Below, in pieces: positions 37,074 through 45,426 of a stretch of 64,000 nt of DNA (positions within the stretch are counted from its first letter, which is position 1; every line of letters starts with the position of its first letter). A program made the position numbers and the translations under genes. The DNA is from Paenibacillus macquariensis (GTDB taxonomy: Bacteria; Bacillota; Bacilli; Paenibacillales; Paenibacillaceae). The DNA is taken from NCBI RefSeq assembly GCF_900156375.1, contig NZ_FTNK01000004.1, positions 186,001 through 250,000 on the forward strand, read 5' to 3'. The notes below the pieces were generated by a model, which was not told the origin of the DNA, ran no database searches, and saw only the letters and a program-made list of their open reading frames with translations.

Positions 37074-37841
37074 TTGGAGAATTATGATAAGGAAGTGGAT
37101 GCTTTTATAGAGAAGATGCAAGCCGCTTTAGAGGAGATGCGGGGACAAGATCCCGAATTTTACACCAAATATCCCGTGTCTCTTATAACCGAAGCAGAAG
37201 AACAAGCAATACGTATCGTTTCTGACAAATGGCGTCTGCCCGATGAATACTTGTACTTTTTGAAGCATTATATTCCCGAATCTGTTGCTTGGAGCACGGA
37301 CGAATATATCAATCTTACTATTTACGGTGCCAAAGACATGCTGAAAGGTCAATGGGGATACAACTATAATCCCGTTACGAATGAAGCCATCTCGGACTGG
37401 CCTAACAACTATCTGGTCATTGCTACGGATGAAGGCGACCCTTATTGTATCGATCTATCCAGAGGGGACACCGTCATTTATACTGCGGAGCACGGAACGG
37501 GCACCTGGGATTTTTTCATAGCTTATGACAATCTTGTTGAGTTTCTTCATAGCGTCTTGTTGCCGCCACGCAGTTCCGGGGAGTGGGATACAGGCGAAGA
37601 AGTACAGTACAAGTACTACAAAGTATTTATTATAGGTGAAGGTAGCGATAAGATAAAGACACTGATGTTTATCAAAAAAACGTTCTCCTGCGATTATTCG
37701 CAAGCTAAATCCTATTTGGAGGCGGCGCCTCTGCTCGTGTATAAGGGAATTGATCTGGGTGCCGAGAAGACCGAGGCTCAACTGAAAAGCATCGGTGCGG
37801 ATTATGAAATGCATAAAATCAGTTTGGAGGAATTTTTGTAG
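37074..37841 (+). CDS. SUKH domain fused to an L7/L12-like C-terminal domain
   Basis: 255 aa from a TTG start. Residues 30-165 form the SUKH domain: LPDEYLYFLKHYIPESVAWS, NYLVIATDEGDPYCIDLSRG, GTWDFFIAYDNLVEFLHSVL. Residues 180-250 (KYYKVFIIGEGSDKIKTLMF, IKKTFSCDYSQAKSYLEAAP, then LVYKGIDLGAEKTEAQLKSI and GADYEMH) copy the shape of the ribosomal protein L7/L12 C-terminal domain. The tail could dock to a partner such as a translation factor, or be a relic of an L7/L12-like module; function unknown. Confidence 0.75.
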   Translation: MENYDKEVDAFIEKMQAALEEMRGQDPEFYTKYPVSLITEAEEQAIRIVSDKWRLPDEYLYFLKHYIPESVAWSTDEYINLTIYGAKDMLKGQWGYNYNPVTNEAISDWPNNYLVIATDEGDPYCIDLSRGDTVIYTAEHGTGTWDFFIAYDNLVEFLHSVLLPPRSSGEWDTGEEVQYKYYKVFIIGEGSDKIKTLMFIKKTFSCDYSQAKSYLEAAPLLVYKGIDLGAEKTEAQLKSIGADYEMHKISLEEFL

Positions 37842-37996
37842 GGTAATAAACGGATCTAATGCTCCTGCTGGAGAAAGCAGGGGCTAATTGACCTCAAGTT
37901 CCCTTGATTCCACTATTGTGTGCAAATTTTGATGCTTCATACCATTTGAGATTCGTTTATGGAAGAAAGATCGTTCAAGAAACAGGAGGAGTATTT

Positions 37997-38737
37997 ATGT
38001 ATATTGTATCTCGGCCAAAGCCGCTGTCTGATGACCGAAACCAAGCGCTTGTAGAGGAAGATGCGACTTCTTTTCCGCCGGGCTACCTCCGATTTTTGCG
38101 GCGATTCGGCGCAGGGACTTACAGAGGGTGGATGAATATCTGTTTACCGGATACGGAGGTGCTTAAGCCTTTTGCCGAGTACGATTTATGGGAACATGAC
38201 GCAGACAGCCCGATTATGCAACAACAGATCAGCCAGTGTGTCGCTATAGGCACAACGGTGGACGGTGATTTTCTGGCGGTGCATCCTCAGACGGCTCAAC
38301 TGCTCTGGCTGCCTCGGCATGCTGAGCGCTTGAAAGTACTTTCTCTGCAGGCGAGGGAGCAGGAAGACGAAGGGATGTACGCCATGGTGCTGGACGAAAT
38401 ATATCGTCAGGTTTATGGAAGCAGCCAAGAGGGAGCCGTTTATTATGAACCGTGGTCGGGTTCTCAGAGCCATCTCTTTTTACGCTTGCCGCCGGGGCAG
38501 GATCAGCTTTCGCTGCCGGAGCTGGCCGGAATGTGTCGAGCGGCTTTCCCGCCTGATCTGTCAGTTGAAAACATATATGCTTGCCACCTGTTCTACCGGC
38601 AACTGGGGGGCTATGTAAGATTTAATTATGCCAACAAGCAAGAGGTGGCCGTCATGTATGAGCAAGATGCACAACAGTCGTTTGCCGTTATGGAGCAATG
38701 GCTCTTGTCGAAAGGGTGCGAAACGCATTTAAAATAG
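37997..38737 (+). CDS. SUKH family protein
   Basis: 246 aa from ATG 37997 with AGGAGGAG 8 bases upstream; an upstream in-frame start is rejected. SUKH pattern in the first half: FPPGYLRFLRRFGAGTYRGW, then CVAIGTTVDGDFLAVHPQTA and LLWLPRHAERLKVLSL. The second half has an alpha/beta tail, LYACHLFYRQLGGYVRFN-like, not recognised. High GC and Paenibacillus-like codon use, in contrast to the AT-rich neighbours. Likely immunity protein by family. Confidence 0.65.
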   Translation: MYIVSRPKPLSDDRNQALVEEDATSFPPGYLRFLRRFGAGTYRGWMNICLPDTEVLKPFAEYDLWEHDADSPIMQQQISQCVAIGTTVDGDFLAVHPQTAQLLWLPRHAERLKVLSLQAREQEDEGMYAMVLDEIYRQVYGSSQEGAVYYEPWSGSQSHLFLRLPPGQDQLSLPELAGMCRAAFPPDLSVENIYACHLFYRQLGGYVRFNYANKQEVAVMYEQDAQQSFAVMEQWLLSKGCETHLK

Positions 38738-38757
38738 ACTACAGGAGGGAAGTTTGA

Positions 38758-39323
38758 ATGAAAATAGCTTTTTATTCAGTTACATATGGAACGTGTGTAG
38801 GTCAATTGAGAGGTGAACTGTTACCGTTAGAAGAATTAGCAGAAACATGGAAGTTTCCGTATGATCTTATTTTGTATTGCGCGTTTTACCTGAAAGTAAA
38901 GGTCGAAAAACATTTAGACGATTTGATAGCGGGGATAATTCTCTAGGATTAGACATCAGCATAAGCTATGAGCAGTATCAACGGATGTCTAAAAATGAGC
39001 AACGTGAGGCATTAGGTATTTATCTCTATAATTATATGTCGGAGTCTGTTGCTAAATATAAAAAGTATGCAGATAAAGAAACACAATATCGATTTTTAGC
39101 CCAGGTAAAAAATTGGATGTTGGAGAACAATTGGCTGAATGGAAAGATAAATAAAGCACAGGAACTTCTTTCGCAAGACATGGGACTTCATGAAGTCTGC
39201 CAAGAATTGCAAATGCCATTAGAAGAAATCGAGTATATCTTTCTTCGCATGAATGACTATGAGCCAACAGACGTTCATCCTGATAACATTGTAGCAGGAA
39301 AAGCTCCATTATATAATTTGTAA
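38758..39323 (+). pseudogene. Unrecognised gene split by a 1-base frameshift
   Basis: AGGAGGGAAG lies before the ATG at 38758. The first frame reads KIAFYSVTYGTCVGQLRGEL then LPLEELAETWKFPYDLILYC AF in pieces; near 38885 the coding signal moves to another frame (LPESKGRKTFRRFDSGDNSL, QYQRMSKNEQREALGIYLYN) and runs to 39323. A single missing base in GTTTTACCTGAAAG explains it. The restored protein is about 188 aa, with no known family. The split could also be a sequencing error. Confidence 0.65.
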
Positions 39324-39350
39324 GAGGCAGGGAATACATCCATGTGACCT

Positions 39351-39452
39351 TTTGTCGAGACCGTTTACGACGATGATGGAGATGTGATGCCCGATATTCT
39401 GATCAGGACGCAACCGGCGAAAGAAATCGAAGATTTCGCGGACCAACGGTAG
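39351..39452 (+). pseudogene. Short coding relic
   Basis: One frame reads FVETVYDDDGDVMPDILIRT then QPAKEIEDFADQR and a stop. No start. It has good coding character and no family match. It lies between the frameshifted gene and the SUKH gene. Confidence 0.35.
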
Positions 39453-39489
39453 CCGATTTGAATGAATTGGCAGGGAGGGCGATTAACCA

Positions 39490-39933
39490 ATGAAAGATGC
39501 GTTAATGGAGAGATTAAAGAGTTTCCTTCATCGGGAGGATAATAGCACACTAATAGGCATTCCGGCGAGCCAAGAGGAAATTGCTGAGGCACAGCAGCGG
39601 CTGAATGTAAGCTTTCATGAGGACTACGTACATTTTATCCGGACGTTTGGTGGAGCGTATGCAGGTCTTGCGGTATATGCATTTTCTAATGGCTCTAGTC
39701 TCGGAAAAGAAACGGTTGTCGATTTGACGCTGGGGTTCCGAGAGCAATTCAAGGAGCTTCCCTTTGCAGAGGTTTTACGAACCGGTTATGTCATCTCTAT
39801 GGATGGGTTTGGCGATCCGATTATAATCAATCAGGCAGGAAAGGTTTTCATCTGTTATCACGATACTGGGGAGTTCAAGTTATTAGCGGATTCATTCGAG
39901 GCGCTGATCGAGGAAAATTTTTATGAATGGTGA
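39490..39933 (+). CDS. SUKH (SMI1/KNR4) family protein, YobK-like
   Basis: 147 aa, a compact single-domain SUKH protein. GGAGGGCG precedes the ATG. Motifs: IPASQEEIAEAQQRLNVSFH, EDYVHFIRTFGGAYAGLAVY, then VISMDGFGDPIIINQAGKVF and ICYHDTGEFKLLADSFEALI, with the conserved G-x-G-x-P-I/I-D turn of the family. Length and order match immunity proteins of bacterial toxin systems. A truncated relative lies at 20163-20398. Confidence 0.84.
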   Translation: MKDALMERLKSFLHREDNSTLIGIPASQEEIAEAQQRLNVSFHEDYVHFIRTFGGAYAGLAVYAFSNGSSLGKETVVDLTLGFREQFKELPFAEVLRTGYVISMDGFGDPIIINQAGKVFICYHDTGEFKLLADSFEALIEENFYEW

Positions 39934-39951
39934 GTAGTCCAATTCGGTATT

Positions 39952-40116
39952 TTCAGGTGGAAAACCCTGGATACGTTGATGCTTCTTGAAATCGAATCGG
40001 ACGACGATGTTGGGTTTTGCTGGTGGGATGCCGGCGTGCTGCATTTTTTTATTCTTAAGGAAGATTTAGTGGCACAACGTTTCGACCGTACATATTGCTC
40101 GCTATATTCAAGTTAA
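39952..40116 (+). pseudogene. Relic of a DUF1963 (YwqG) gene, C-terminal part
   Basis: 54 codons end with WKTLDTLMLLEIESDDDVGF then CWWDAGVLHFFILKEDLVAQ and RFDRTYCSLYSS. It aligns with the last 50 residues of the DUF1963 protein at 58160-59104 (GMCWWDAGFLEFLIDRNDLR). The N-terminal 250 residues are gone. Confidence 0.78.
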
Positions 40117-40150
40117 AAAAACTGACAACCTGGGAAGGAGATAACGTAAG

Positions 40151-41065
40151 ATGAACGATTTGCTTGAAGAAGAAAATGATTTTGGATTTGCGCGGGTCTA
40201 TACGGTTGAGCTGAAATATAGGCAGCAGCCAAAACTGGACCTACAGGTGATCTATGCAAATATGGAACGCTATACAGGTCAAACCGAGCAGCCGGAAAAA
40301 CAGGAGGAGCAAGCTGCCGGGCTTGCGGTTTGGGAAGCTTATGAAACCGCTAAGGAGCAAATGCTGCATTTTTTCCATTTAAATTATAAGGTTCAATATT
40401 CAGACGGCGAAATACCGGCTCAGACCAGCTTGATGAACACGAGTAATCGACCGGCTTCGGACTACGAAACGGCGATTCAGCAATGTTGGCACTGGGAAGA
40501 AGCCGCTCAAACCATAAGCGAATGCAAGTACTCTTTGCGTCTGGTTGACATGATGGCATCAGGGCTGGAACCGAAGTCAAGATTGCAGCTGTTTACAGGT
40601 GTACTTCGAGCGGTTCTGGAAGCGGCCCCCTGCGATGCAATCTACTTCAGGGAAAGCGACAAACTTGTGGAACCAACGGCGTATTTGGCTGCAATTGAGG
40701 AAGGTTCTATTTTATACGGAGCGATGAATATACGTTTTTATAATGTGGAAGGGACTGGAAGCGGACGTAAGGAAGGCTTGATGGATTCGGTCGGGCTAGC
40801 TGCGCTTGGTATTCCTGATGTTCAGTGCCATTATTATGATCTTGATCCTAATGAGGTTGCCGAACATATAGCGAATATCGGGTACTATTTGTTTAATAAA
40901 GGAGACATTATCGACGACGGGGAAACGGTCGGTTTCACCGAAGACATGCGCTGGCGCTGCGAACATCAATATTCACTGGCGGCACCTCGTCGCATCGTTC
41001 TCGACCTTGATCTAGGCGAGCCTTATTACGCAGGAAAACAGGGTCACAATCAAGCGGAAGAGTAG
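40151..41065 (+). CDS. DUF4261 domain protein
   Basis: 304 aa; GGAAGGAG lies upstream. The C-terminal half has the family pattern: LMDSVGLAALGIPDVQCHYY, DLDPNEVAEHIANIGYYLFN and KGDIIDDGETVGFTEDMRWR. The middle holds an acidic strand (EAAPCDAIYFRESDKLVEPT). DUF4261 proteins are found with immunity clusters; biochemical role unknown. A strong terminator follows 35 bp after the stop, ending the run of genes. Confidence 0.8.
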   Translation: MNDLLEEENDFGFARVYTVELKYRQQPKLDLQVIYANMERYTGQTEQPEKQEEQAAGLAVWEAYETAKEQMLHFFHLNYKVQYSDGEIPAQTSLMNTSNRPASDYETAIQQCWHWEEAAQTISECKYSLRLVDMMASGLEPKSRLQLFTGVLRAVLEAAPCDAIYFRESDKLVEPTAYLAAIEEGSILYGAMNIRFYNVEGTGSGRKEGLMDSVGLAALGIPDVQCHYYDLDPNEVAEHIANIGYYLFNKGDIIDDGETVGFTEDMRWRCEHQYSLAAPRRIVLDLDLGEPYYAGKQGHNQAEE

Positions 41066-41099
41066 TATGTACCGAAAGTGTTAAAGGCGGGAAATGTAA

Positions 41100-41129
41100 A
41101 CGCAGCTCGATCATGAGCTGCGTTTTTTT
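41100..41129 (+). terminator. Rho-independent terminator
   Basis: CGCAGCTC, loop GATCAT, GAGCTGCG, then TTTTTTT. It ends transcription after the DUF4261 gene and faces the convergent metallophosphoesterase. Confidence 0.9.
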
Positions 41130-41150
41130 AGGTTCGCTCCGGCTCGTTTT

Positions 41151-41948
41151 TTACCTTGTGAATATAAACACTTTACCGTCCGCGTTGCATATCTGCGTCC
41201 CGTTCGAAAGCTCAGCGATATGTCGTTCCCAATGCACATGCCCGCAGAACACAAGCGTCCTTTCCTCGGCTTCCAACGCTGAACGTATTCCTGCATGGCC
41301 CATCTGGTCGGATAACCCTCCCTCCGGCCCCTGATGAAGCAGCAACAGATCAGGCTTTTTACGCAAAAGCCGTTTCAATGTAAGCAAATAGTCACGCTCA
41401 GTCATTCGATTCGGCTTGTCCGATCTTCCGATAATCCCTCCGAGCCCTGCTAGATCGATTTCGGCAGCACTCTTCCTATCGGGCTCTTCAAAAAAGTAGA
41501 CTTGTTCAGATTCAGCCAATAATCGCTTCGTTTCGTCGTTGAACAGGTCATGATTGCCGGCTACTCCGGCCACCGTGCCAAAAATTTGGCGAAATGCAGT
41601 CCAAACGGAACACGGATCTCCGCCGCCTCCCCGCTTCTCTGGATCGGCGTACAAATCGCCACAGAGCAGCACGACAACCCGATCTGGATCGATGTCGGGC
41701 CTGTCGATGGACAGCAGAATCTTCAGTAATTCAGGCGTCACTTCACCGAGCAGCTTCGAGCCCCCTGGCTCTTCCACGACGCCCTGGAGGTCGGAGGTTA
41801 CGATCAGGGCATCGACTGAAGCTGGAAGTCCTTCGATCACTCCGTAATACACCGGAAACTGTGCCTGAACGATCCCTTGGCCCCCCGATGACGCCGTAAT
41901 ATAGGGAATAAGGTCGGCTGCTTCCGACTCAATCCGCTTAATTCTCAC
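41151..41948 (-). CDS. Metallophosphoesterase family protein
   Basis: 265 aa, GC-rich. Motifs in order: ALIVTSDLQG (Asp, with Gln in place of the usual His), VVLLCGDLYAD, VAGVAGNHDLFND, LLLLHQGPEGG and LVFCGHVHWERH. Metal-dependent phosphodiesterase/phosphatase fold. A C-rich tail ends the protein. Located among immunity genes but on the opposite strand and with different base composition; probably unrelated metabolic or regulatory function. An alternative start inside the first 40 codons cannot be excluded. Confidence 0.82.
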   Translation of the reverse strand: MRIKRIESEAADLIPYITASSGGQGIVQAQFPVYYGVIEGLPASVDALIVTSDLQGVVEEPGGSKLLGEVTPELLKILLSIDRPDIDPDRVVVLLCGDLYADPEKRGGGGDPCSVWTAFRQIFGTVAGVAGNHDLFNDETKRLLAESEQVYFFEEPDRKSAAEIDLAGLGGIIGRSDKPNRMTERDYLLTLKRLLRKKPDLLLLHQGPEGGLSDQMGHAGIRSALEAEERTLVFCGHVHWERHIAELSNGTQICNADGKVFIFTR

Positions 41949-42092
41949 GTTGAACTCCCCTCACCTTCGTTCTTTTTCCTATTCCGATTGTCATTTCCGC
42001 TCCATTCACTATATCATACCTAGGCGGAAGTGTTGAGGTATTTTGAATTAGGACCTGGTACATTGGAAAAAAGAGGCTAACATTAGGTATAA

Positions 42093-42266
42093 AAAGCGGA
42101 ACGCGTAATGAAAGACCGCATGCGGTTGGCTTTGGCGATATTCGCCCACAAGGAAGACAAAACCCTTGTCTTGGGAGCGTACGGCTGCGGCGTGTTTCGG
42201 AACGATCCGGAGAAGGTGGCTGGCTGGTGGCGGGAGCTATTGGACGACGAAGGCTTCGGATCGTAA
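42093..42266 (+). pseudogene. Relic of a microbial PARG-type ADP-ribose hydrolase
   Basis: The frame reads KAERVMKDRMRLALAIFAHK then EDKTLVLGAYGCGVFRNDPE and a stop. The block LVLGAxGCGVFxNDP is the C-terminal signature of the TIGR02452/microbial PARG macrodomain family. The rest is absent. Such enzymes reverse ADP-ribosylation and can serve as antitoxins to ADP-ribosyl-transferase toxins, so the relic fits the array. Other parts of 41949-42368 hold nothing. Confidence 0.72.
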
Positions 42267-42368
42267 TGGTTATGCAACAGAGTAATTCATAGCAGGTGCT
42301 GTGGGCCGAAAGCTCCTTGCGAACGGTAGTTAAGCTCGCTAGTCTGGTAATAGAAATGATGAAGGTGC

Positions 42369-43202
42369 ATGTCATTACGGTTTTGGACCGGACAAGGAAG
42401 TGATGTTTTGGATAAAAAGGCGAAAAAAATTTTGCTGGACACCTTCTGGTCTTCCAGCGGGTGGAAGAGTAGGCCGAATGCTTTTGCCGGCGAGGATTTC
42501 GATTATGCCAATAGCAAAGGGCTGATGTTCGATCCCATAACGATTAAGCATGATGAATTGGTTAATCGGCTGCAAGAATTAAATCAAACGATAACCAAAG
42601 AACGGGCAGCGGCTGCGTTTCTGCACAGTCTGTCTACGAAAAAAGTCTATTTGCGAAGCGCTCTTTCGAGCTGGGCTCTGACTTCCGGATTACCTCCCCA
42701 TACATACGGACAGCGGAGCGTAGTGCGGCCGAATTACAGCAACTGCGGGGATTGCAATTTTCACGGGATAATGTCTGACCGGGATTATGTAATTGAGGAT
42801 TTGAACGTGCTGAATTTCGAGCGGGTTAAATGGGGAGGTATCCGCTTGAACCACCTTCTTTATTGCTGGCTGGATCTCGAACTATTCAGTAAAGAAGAAG
42901 ACTACGAGGTTACCAATGAGGATGTTGCCATACTCTGCAAAATGACCGAAGCGATTCAGGGCTGTGCCGATCATAAAAGTGCCAGGCAGTTGGAAAAGCG
43001 TTGGAAGGATGCGATTCCTTCAAGTAAGCAGGAGCGGGATGTCATTATGGAAATATGGGGATATGCCGGGTTGCTTGTTGAACGCGATACGCCCCGTAAG
43101 CTTCGAGGCGGGTCACATGATTTTAACTCCGTCGCGGGATGGCAGGGGAGTGACGGTTACTCTCGGGAAGCGATGGAGTTTTACTTCGGCGCGTTTCTGT
43201 AG
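42369..43202 (+). CDS. Unrecognised protein, array family 1 (member a)
   Basis: 277 aa from ATG 42369 (AAGGTG nearby) or from TTG 42408 (GGAAGTG). Mostly helical; ends with GWQGSDGYSREAMEFYFGAF. Paralogues at 44211 (WLGKDGINKEAFKFWFGNYK) and 53467 (WEGKYGLDDEAVTFWFSDLD) share the C-terminal W-x-G-x-[DY]-G pattern and a middle helical repeat, so this is a three-member local family. A CxxC-like NCGDCNFHG is present near residue 125. No known domain; immunity role inferred from context. Confidence 0.65.
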   Translation: MSLRFWTGQGSDVLDKKAKKILLDTFWSSSGWKSRPNAFAGEDFDYANSKGLMFDPITIKHDELVNRLQELNQTITKERAAAAFLHSLSTKKVYLRSALSSWALTSGLPPHTYGQRSVVRPNYSNCGDCNFHGIMSDRDYVIEDLNVLNFERVKWGGIRLNHLLYCWLDLELFSKEEDYEVTNEDVAILCKMTEAIQGCADHKSARQLEKRWKDAIPSSKQERDVIMEIWGYAGLLVERDTPRKLRGGSHDFNSVAGWQGSDGYSREAMEFYFGAFL

Positions 43203-43318
43203 GTAATTATGAATTAACTTATATATACCTGCCCGCCCTAATAAGCCCTAAGTCTGTTGTATTTTACCAAGCGGTTCTCTATACTCTTCATAAGACTTGG
43301 GGCGGGAGAGGGTAATGG
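43203..43318. other. short gap
   Basis: No gene; GGGAGAGG lies just before the next start at 43319. Confidence 0.4.
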
Positions 43319-43887
43319 ATGATCACTCTGAAAGATATAGGGAAGTTCGCAGAGCTGCCGGAAATTGCGATGCATATATACGAAGGAAATATGCCGGCTC
43401 TGGAGACTGCAATTGCGGCAGGCTGGGATATTGAAGAGGGCATCGTACTTAGCAAATATACGACGTTGGCAATAAGCATACCGAGCTGGCTGACTATTTG
43501 AAATCTTTGGAACCCACCGAGTTTCATGATGTGGCGAATAAAAAGTACGAGCTGCAAAAATATAAATTGTCCGATGAACTGGCCGGCTTTCTTACCGGAG
43601 ACAAGCTTCGCCTTGAGCTCGCGCCGAATGAATACGAAATCGCGTATATCGATTTCTTCACATTGACCGATACGATTGAGATGAAGGTCGGCCGGCAAAA
43701 GCTGCTGCGTCTGTCAGCCGATATCGATAATTACTCCCATCTGTATCTAGTGTGGAATCCGAAGAAAAAAGGTCAAATAGGCTGTTATGACGTGGAACAT
43801 AAGGAGTATGCGGACTTTTGCAGCTTTGCGGAGTTTCTGGCGCAGCCTGAAATGTACCTTATCAAGTATATGGAAGTTGAATTGTAA
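43319..43887 (+). pseudogene. Ankyrin-SUKH gene with its repeats deleted
   Basis: The head (ITLKDIGKFAELPEIAMHIY) and the tail (HTELADYLKSLEPTEFHDVA, FLTGDKLRLELAPNEYEIAY, LVWNPKKKGQIGCYDVEHKE) match the intact ankyrin-SUKH proteins at 28488 and 45770. The whole ankyrin region, roughly 200 codons, is missing at about 43465, and the join is out of frame (head stops at 43501; tail frame resumes before). The head and tail are otherwise well kept, so the deletion looks like one event. Could be translated as two pieces, but the tail lacks a ribosome binding site. Confidence 0.8.
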
Positions 43888-43998
43888 ATGAAGAACCGCT
43901 ATCTATCACGCCCGTAGAGGAGGACAGCAGCGGTCTTATCGCATTCATGGTAATTAATAGTCAACAGCCTCACACCCATAACGAGAAGAGGTAGAATA
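43888..43998. other. short gap
   Basis: Nothing recognised except AAGAGG just before the TPR-head fragment at 43999. Confidence 0.4.
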
Positions 43999-44097
43999 AT
44001 GGAAAAAGCCCTTTTGGAGCAGCTAAACCTTTGGCATCGAGATAAAGAATATGAAAAAATTATAGCCGCAATTTTGGAAATGTTTATTTTCTTTTAA
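43999..44097 (+). pseudogene. Truncated TPR head
   Basis: MEKALLEQLNLWHRDKEYEK then IIAAILEM is the start of the TPR head found at 22683, 24941 and 49926; it ends after 32 codons in IFF. GAAGAGG lies upstream of the ATG. It marks a fourth site of this head, here cut off before the first full repeat. The following 44098-44185 includes a repeat shared with 48354. Confidence 0.75.
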
Positions 44098-44100
44098 CAC

Positions 44101-44122
44101 TTAGCGTACGTTTTTCGCGTTT
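44101..44122. repeat. Short dispersed repeat
   Basis: TTAGCGTACGTT followed by a CGCGTTT is seen here and at 48354-48375. TTAGCGTACG and flanks suggest a remnant of a mobile repeat; only two copies noted. Confidence 0.35.
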
Positions 44123-44185
44123 CGTTGGCGGTACCTCAATGAGAGAACTATGCTACCTTTCAAACAATCGATAAGCTAAACGGAT

Positions 44186-44201
44186 AAAAAAAAGGGGGGG
44201 G
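44186..44201 (+). repeat. A8G8 tract overlapping the ribosome binding site
   Basis: Eight A then eight G, ending ten bases before the ATG at 44211. G-runs of this length slip during replication and change spacing or pairing of the binding site, a known route to phase variation; here it is only a possibility. Confidence 0.75.
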
Positions 44202-44210
44202 AAATAATTA

Positions 44211-44960
44211 ATGCAAGAAAAACTAGAAAATACACATGCTATGTGGAATGACAAACTGTTTGAAGAATACAAACAATGTGTTAAAGAAAAAGTTGTTGCG
44301 TCTTTTATTGGTAGTTTTAGTTCCAATAAACCTGAGTTAAGATCGGCTTTATCTGTATTTGCAGTCATGCAAACATTCCCTGATCATCCATTTGTTATAA
44401 GAGATACTCAAGATTTAAGAAGAGAATCTCCATGTGGAATCTGCTCTACAGCATACGGTTATCCAAAGGAACTTGACGAAAAAGAAATAGAAATGTTAAC
44501 TATGTGTTTAAACGCAGGCGGATTAATAGGGCATCGCCTTTCTGATTATTATTATTATTTGCATCATTTCAATACAAATAAAGAAATGGAAAACATACAG
44601 GTTAACGAACAAGATATTCTCATTTTTTCTGAAATCATAGACATTATACTTAAAGCCGATGAAAATGAAACCTTAAAAAAAGAGGTTCAAAAAAATATAG
44701 GCAAAATTAAAGGTTTTAAGGCAAAAACAGAAGAACGACAAGTTTTACTCGAAACTCTAGGTTATTGTAGTATTTTGGAAACCCCAAAATATAAAGGATT
44801 ATTAAAGGAATACATTAATCTAGCAGTTGCTCCAAGAAAAACACATAGTTCTGATTGGAATTATCCAGTAGATTTTTGGTTAGGTAAAGACGGGATCAAT
44901 AAAGAGGCTTTTAAGTTTTGGTTTGGAAACTATAAACAATTGGAACGCTTTTGGAAATAA
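44211..44960 (+). CDS. Unrecognised protein, array family 1 (member b)
   Basis: 249 aa, helical. Reads SSNKPELRSALSVFAVMQTF, PCGICSTAYGYPKELDEKEI and ends WLGKDGINKEAFKFWFGNYK. Paralogous to 42369 and 53467. AT-rich while its paralogue at 42369 is GC-rich, so the family was probably acquired more than once. The G8 tract lies where its ribosome binding site should be. Confidence 0.65.
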   Translation: MQEKLENTHAMWNDKLFEEYKQCVKEKVVASFIGSFSSNKPELRSALSVFAVMQTFPDHPFVIRDTQDLRRESPCGICSTAYGYPKELDEKEIEMLTMCLNAGGLIGHRLSDYYYYLHHFNTNKEMENIQVNEQDILIFSEIIDIILKADENETLKKEVQKNIGKIKGFKAKTEERQVLLETLGYCSILETPKYKGLLKEYINLAVAPRKTHSSDWNYPVDFWLGKDGINKEAFKFWFGNYKQLERFWK

Positions 44961-45157
44961 TTCTACAATATAATCCTGAATTACGAAAGTTCGTTATAGG
45001 TAAGGGTATCTTAATTGGTTTTAAGGGTATAGATGTTAAAAGAAAATAAAGTATTAGACTGGCGATATCGTTAAACTAACGGGCAGGGAGTTTTGATCAA
45101 TACCAAATTGTGAAAACATGACATACAGACGCAATTTAGTAGAATTGTTAAAGGGTG

Positions 45158-45385
45158 ATGAAAAACGGATGCAAAACTCTTGGATTAGATAAAGTACACA
45201 TTACATACAAGGAAGATACGCGTTCAACCTATGGAGTGGTTGAAAAATTGATTTTGAAGAGCAGTTCAGTTGAAATATTTCTTGATTCCAATACATCGAA
45301 GGAGCTTCAAGTTGCAAACCATCTAATTCTGGAGTTTCCCATAAATTCAAAGAATGTCTATGGTATAAAAGTAAGCGTCAAATAG
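45158..45385 (+). CDS. Unrecognised 75-aa protein
   Basis: ATG 45158 (or GTG 45155). Beta-rich: KTLGLDKVHITYKEDTRSTY, GVVEKLILKSSSVEIFLDSN, VANHLILEFPINSKNVYGIK. No family. The last codons and the stop lie inside the left arm of the terminator at 45371-45426. Ribosome binding site AAAGGG is close to the start. Confidence 0.5.
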   Translation: MKNGCKTLGLDKVHITYKEDTRSTYGVVEKLILKSSSVEIFLDSNTSKELQVANHLILEFPINSKNVYGIKVSVK

Positions 45386-45426
45386 CCCCCACCTTGTCTT
45401 TCAGGTGAGGGCTATTTGACGCTTAC
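45371..45426. terminator. 24-bp bidirectional terminator with embedded stop codons
   Basis: Left arm 45371-45394 and right arm 45403-45426 (CCACCT and AGGTGA meet at the loop) pair with one mismatch over 24 bp. The stop of the gene on the left and of the convergent gene on the right both lie in the arms. Related hairpins are at 46927-46960 and 47671-47703. Confidence 0.85.

Noticed and set aside
41554..41899. Plus-strand frames of about 100 codons opposite the metallophosphoesterase
   Set aside because: GC-rich shadow frames of a gene with clear motifs.
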